A stretch of 64,000 nucleotides of DNA from Pelosinus propionicus DSM 13327 (GTDB lineage Bacteria > Bacillota > Negativicutes > DSM-13327): assembly GCF_900114615.1 (NCBI RefSeq), contig NZ_FOTS01000007.1, positions 1 to 64,000 on the forward strand, given 5' to 3'. How positions within the stretch are numbered: the stretch's first letter is position 1; the number at the start of each line of letters is the position of its first letter. The notes below the pieces were generated by a model. It was not told the DNA's origin. It did no database searches and saw only the letters and a program-made list of their open reading frames with translations. Shown one piece after another: positions 62,012 to 64,000 of the stretch. Made by a program: the position numbers and the translations under genes.

Positions 62012-62485
62012 ATGAGCAATGAAGCAGATACTATATTTTATGATGTAGTAATGTTAAGGAACGTAACAACAAAAGAAGCAGCAATACATTCTTTATCAGA
62101 GTACTTGCTAAAGAAGGGGCATGTCAATGAACATTATGAACATGCAACAATTGAAAGGGAAGATACCTATCCTACTGGTCTTCCAACCAAACCAATTGCT
62201 ATAGCAATTCCTCATTCTAAACACGAGAATGTAATAAAGCAGTCGGTTGTACTGGGGATATCCGATCAGCTAATCGAGTTTTCTGAGATGGGAAATAGTG
62301 ATTCCAAACTGAATGTTGGAATTCTGTTTTTACTGGCACTAAAGGGTGAAAATGGTCATATCAATTATTTGAAGAATATTGTTAATTATTGCAAGGTAGA
62401 AGAAAATATTGAAAAACTCTATGGTGTAAAATCGGCAGAGGAAGCGTTACAGATCTTTGTAGCTGAGATCGTAAATGCTGATTAA
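62012..62485 (+). CDS. PTS EIIA component, mannitol/fructose type
   Basis: A 157-residue cytosolic protein that accepts phosphate from HPr and gives it to EIIB. The phospho-His is in IAIAIPHSKHENV near residue 74, with PTGLPTKPIA just before it, the usual PTS_EIIA_2 layout. VGILFLLALKGENGHINYLKNI is the conserved second half. AGGAGGAGGGG precedes ATG 62012. It belongs to the same operon as EIIB and EIIC. Confidence 0.92.
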   Translation: MSNEADTIFYDVVMLRNVTTKEAAIHSLSEYLLKKGHVNEHYEHATIEREDTYPTGLPTKPIAIAIPHSKHENVIKQSVVLGISDQLIEFSEMGNSDSKLNVGILFLLALKGENGHINYLKNIVNYCKVEENIEKLYGVKSAEEALQIFVAEIVNAD

Positions 62486-62510
62486 AGCAAAATAAGAGGA
62501 GGACGTTAGT

Positions 62511-63611
62511 ATGAATAAAGATAAAAAAATAAAAGCATTAGTCGTGGGAGACGATTGGGTAAAAACAAAAGATCTGATTGAAGCTACCAAGCGTGTATTG
62601 GAAGGTTATGATTATGAAATCGATTCATTTGATCAAGTAATGGACAAACCAATGAGCAGAGAAAAAAAAGACGATATAGGCGATGACAGTGTTACCGAAT
62701 ATTGTGGGCATCCCCAAGAACTGATCAGCAGAATTGATGGTGTGCATTTACTGGTGGTTCATACATCTCCTGTTACAAAGCAAGTAATTGAGGCAGGCAA
62801 AGATCTAATTGCAATTGGCTGCTGCAGATCTGATGCTGTAAGTGTAAATGTAGATGCTGTTACGGATAAAGGAATTTATTTCTTTAATGCCCCAGGACGG
62901 TCCGTTGAACCAGTATCGGATCTTACGATCACTTTCGCTTTGGCGCTTTGCAGAAATATATTGAGAGCTGATCGGTACGTAAAAGAGGGCAGATGGGCAG
63001 GCGATCTCAATAGAGAAGTACCAAGCTGGGAAGAGTACGAAACCTTTAGAGGACTTACCCTTAAAAATAAAAAATTTGGCGTGGTTGGCCTTGGTAAAAT
63101 AGGGCGGAAAGTCGCTGAGAAGGCAGCCGGACTTGGTATGGACGTACAAGTGTATGATCCGTTTTTAGATAAAAAGATATTAGGTGAGTATGGCACGGTA
63201 TGTACTCTGGAGGAGCTGTTTGTAAACAGCGATTTTATAACCATTCACATTCCCCCCGTTGAATCAAACAGAGGCATCATCAGCAAAGAACTCTTTAATA
63301 AGATGAAACCTTCTGCATACTTCATCAATGTTGCAAGAGGAGAAATTATTGACGAAGAAGCGCTGATTGATGTATTGCAGAAGGGGAAAATAGCGGGAGC
63401 AGCCCTGGATGTATATTATACAGAGCCTTTGCCTGCGACCAGCCCTTTAGTCAAATTGGACAATGTGATTCTGACTCCTCATTTAGCAGGGCAAAGAAAA
63501 GATGTTTCAGAAGGGTCAGCCTCCATATTAGAAGGAACGATGAAGCCATTCTTCCAGGAAGACAGCCTTGCTACTTGCTTTAATTCCGCTGAAATTAAGA
63601 AAAATAAATAA
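62511..63611 (+). CDS. D-isomer 2-hydroxyacid dehydrogenase (phosphoglycerate-dehydrogenase-like)
   Basis: A 366-residue NAD(H)-dependent enzyme. The nucleotide-binding loop is FGVVGLGKIGRKVAEKAAGLGMDVQVYDPF near residues 190-220. The catalytic residues are in INVARGEIIDEEAL (Arg), a Glu nearby, and LTPHLAGQRKD (His). It is longer at the N-terminus than a minimal family member. Located within the PTS operon, it probably acts on a phosphorylated sugar acid or ketose derived from the imported substrate (inference). Confidence 0.9.
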   Translation: MNKDKKIKALVVGDDWVKTKDLIEATKRVLEGYDYEIDSFDQVMDKPMSREKKDDIGDDSVTEYCGHPQELISRIDGVHLLVVHTSPVTKQVIEAGKDLIAIGCCRSDAVSVNVDAVTDKGIYFFNAPGRSVEPVSDLTITFALALCRNILRADRYVKEGRWAGDLNREVPSWEEYETFRGLTLKNKKFGVVGLGKIGRKVAEKAAGLGMDVQVYDPFLDKKILGEYGTVCTLEELFVNSDFITIHIPPVESNRGIISKELFNKMKPSAYFINVARGEIIDEEALIDVLQKGKIAGAALDVYYTEPLPATSPLVKLDNVILTPHLAGQRKDVSEGSASILEGTMKPFFQEDSLATCFNSAEIKKNK

Positions 63612-63664
63612 GCGGCAGATATAAGTGCCTTAGAATAAAATATAGAGAAAATGAAGGTGAAAGT

Positions 63665-64000
63665 ATGCTTACAGATATGAAAAGCATTCTGGCAGATGCC
63701 AAGAAGAAATCTTACGGGGTGGCAGCTCCTAATGCATGGAATGAAGATAGCATAAGAGCAGCAATCAGGACTGCCGAAAGAGAAAAAGCGCCGATCATCA
63801 TTGCCCTTTATCCTGTAATGGCTGATATTTTTGAATTTGGCAAAATTGCCGTTGAACTGGCAAAGAACGCTTCGGTACCGGTTGCAGTTCATTTAGACCA
63901 TGGACAAGAGTTAGAGCAAGTAGTGAAGGCGATACGAGCCGGCTTTACATCGGTTATGGTTGATCGTTCAACTTTGCCTTTTGACAAGAATGTAGAAGCC
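63665..64000 (+). CDS. Class II ketose-bisphosphate aldolase, truncated by window end
   Basis: The first 112 residues of an aldolase of the fructose/tagatose-bisphosphate (Fba/GatY/KbaY) type. MKSILADAKKKSYGVAAPNAWNEDSIRAAIRTAEREKAPIIIALYP and the metal-site motif PVAVHLDHGQ lead to GFTSVMVDRSTLPFDKNVEA, all standard class II aldolase sequence. The reading frame is open to the last base. In this PTS operon it should cleave a phosphorylated ketose (inference). GAAGGTG precedes ATG 63665. Confidence 0.9.
   Translation, partial: MLTDMKSILADAKKKSYGVAAPNAWNEDSIRAAIRTAEREKAPIIIALYPVMADIFEFGKIAVELAKNASVPVAVHLDHGQELEQVVKAIRAGFTSVMVDRSTLPFDKNVEA

Noticed and set aside
1-64000. Insertion sequences, prophage, CRISPR arrays, tRNA or rRNA genes
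   Set aside because: No transposase, integrase, repeat-spacer pattern or tRNA/rRNA-like sequence was recognised by eye; a profile search would be needed to be certain.

Overview
The window looks like chromosome of an anaerobic, low-GC, spore-lineage Firmicute, most likely a Negativicute (Sporomusaceae, Pelosinus-like). This is inference from gene content: strong AGGAGG-type ribosome sites, a tyrosine T-box, a trimeric [FeFe] hydrogenase, reverse rubrerythrin, alanine dehydrogenase driven by a sigma-54 regulator, and an SmpA-like secreted protein compatible with a two-membrane cell. No rRNA, tRNA, CRISPR array, prophage or insertion sequence was seen.

Layout. 1-8.3 kb: methylglyoxal synthase, a large unknown membrane protein, a DUF1232-DUF445-DUF445 membrane operon, an NAD-binding dehydrogenase-like protein and the vitamin B6 genes pdxS-pdxT. 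8.4-12.5 kb: a tightly overlapping five-gene unit built round an unusual heavy-metal-type P-type ATPase with HMA2-like partner proteins and a small membrane protein. 12.7-17 kb: an unfamiliar regulator, an M20 amidohydrolase and an AbgT transporter. 17-25 kb: a eukaryote-type hexokinase, an acyl-CoA ligase, CheY-CheX and CheX, a HAD phosphatase, 6-phosphogluconate dehydrogenase and a secreted protein. 25-28 kb: a Co/Ni ECF importer (cbiM, cbiQ, cbiO) with a structured leader and an internal terminator. 28-35 kb: Lrp regulator, a frameshifted amino-acid permease, a diguanylate cyclase, a decayed gene, an Spx/ArsC-like protein, and HxlR and MarR regulators. 35-42.7 kb: T-box-tyrS, a TyrR-like sigma-54 activator divergent from ald, an amino-acid permease fused to a solute-binding domain, and a PEBP protein. 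42.7-51 kb: DMT exporter, a probable metal-regulated small RNA or leader, envelope and stress proteins, a chemoreceptor, an LDH-family enzyme, a TANGO2-like protein, reverse rubrerythrin and a DUF1540 protein. 51-54 kb: Cd/Zn/Pb efflux ATPase with its ArsR repressor. 54-59 kb: GNAT acetyltransferase and the HydC-HydB-HydA bifurcating hydrogenase. 60-64 kb: a sigma-54-driven galactitol-type PTS operon with a 2-hydroxyacid dehydrogenase and a class II aldolase cut by the window end.

How it fits together. Several units concern metals (two P-type ATPases, the Co/Ni importer, a Fur-like dyad before an RNA), amino acids (ald with its activator, the SBP-fused permease, Lrp with its permease, M20/AbgT) and fermentative redox balance (hydrogenase, LDH-like enzyme, 6-phosphogluconate dehydrogenase, hexokinase). 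Two complete sigma-54 promoters, each with an upstream dyad, show that enhancer-dependent transcription controls alanine catabolism and the PTS operon. Long, near-perfect inverted repeats at gene ends are a marked style of this genome.

The strongest candidates for an undescribed system are the HMA2/P-type ATPase unit at 8.4-12.5 kb, the transporter-binding-protein fusion at 39.9-42.0 kb, and the RNA at 43.8 kb. Where a start codon was moved inside a longer open frame, the ribosome site that decided it is given.
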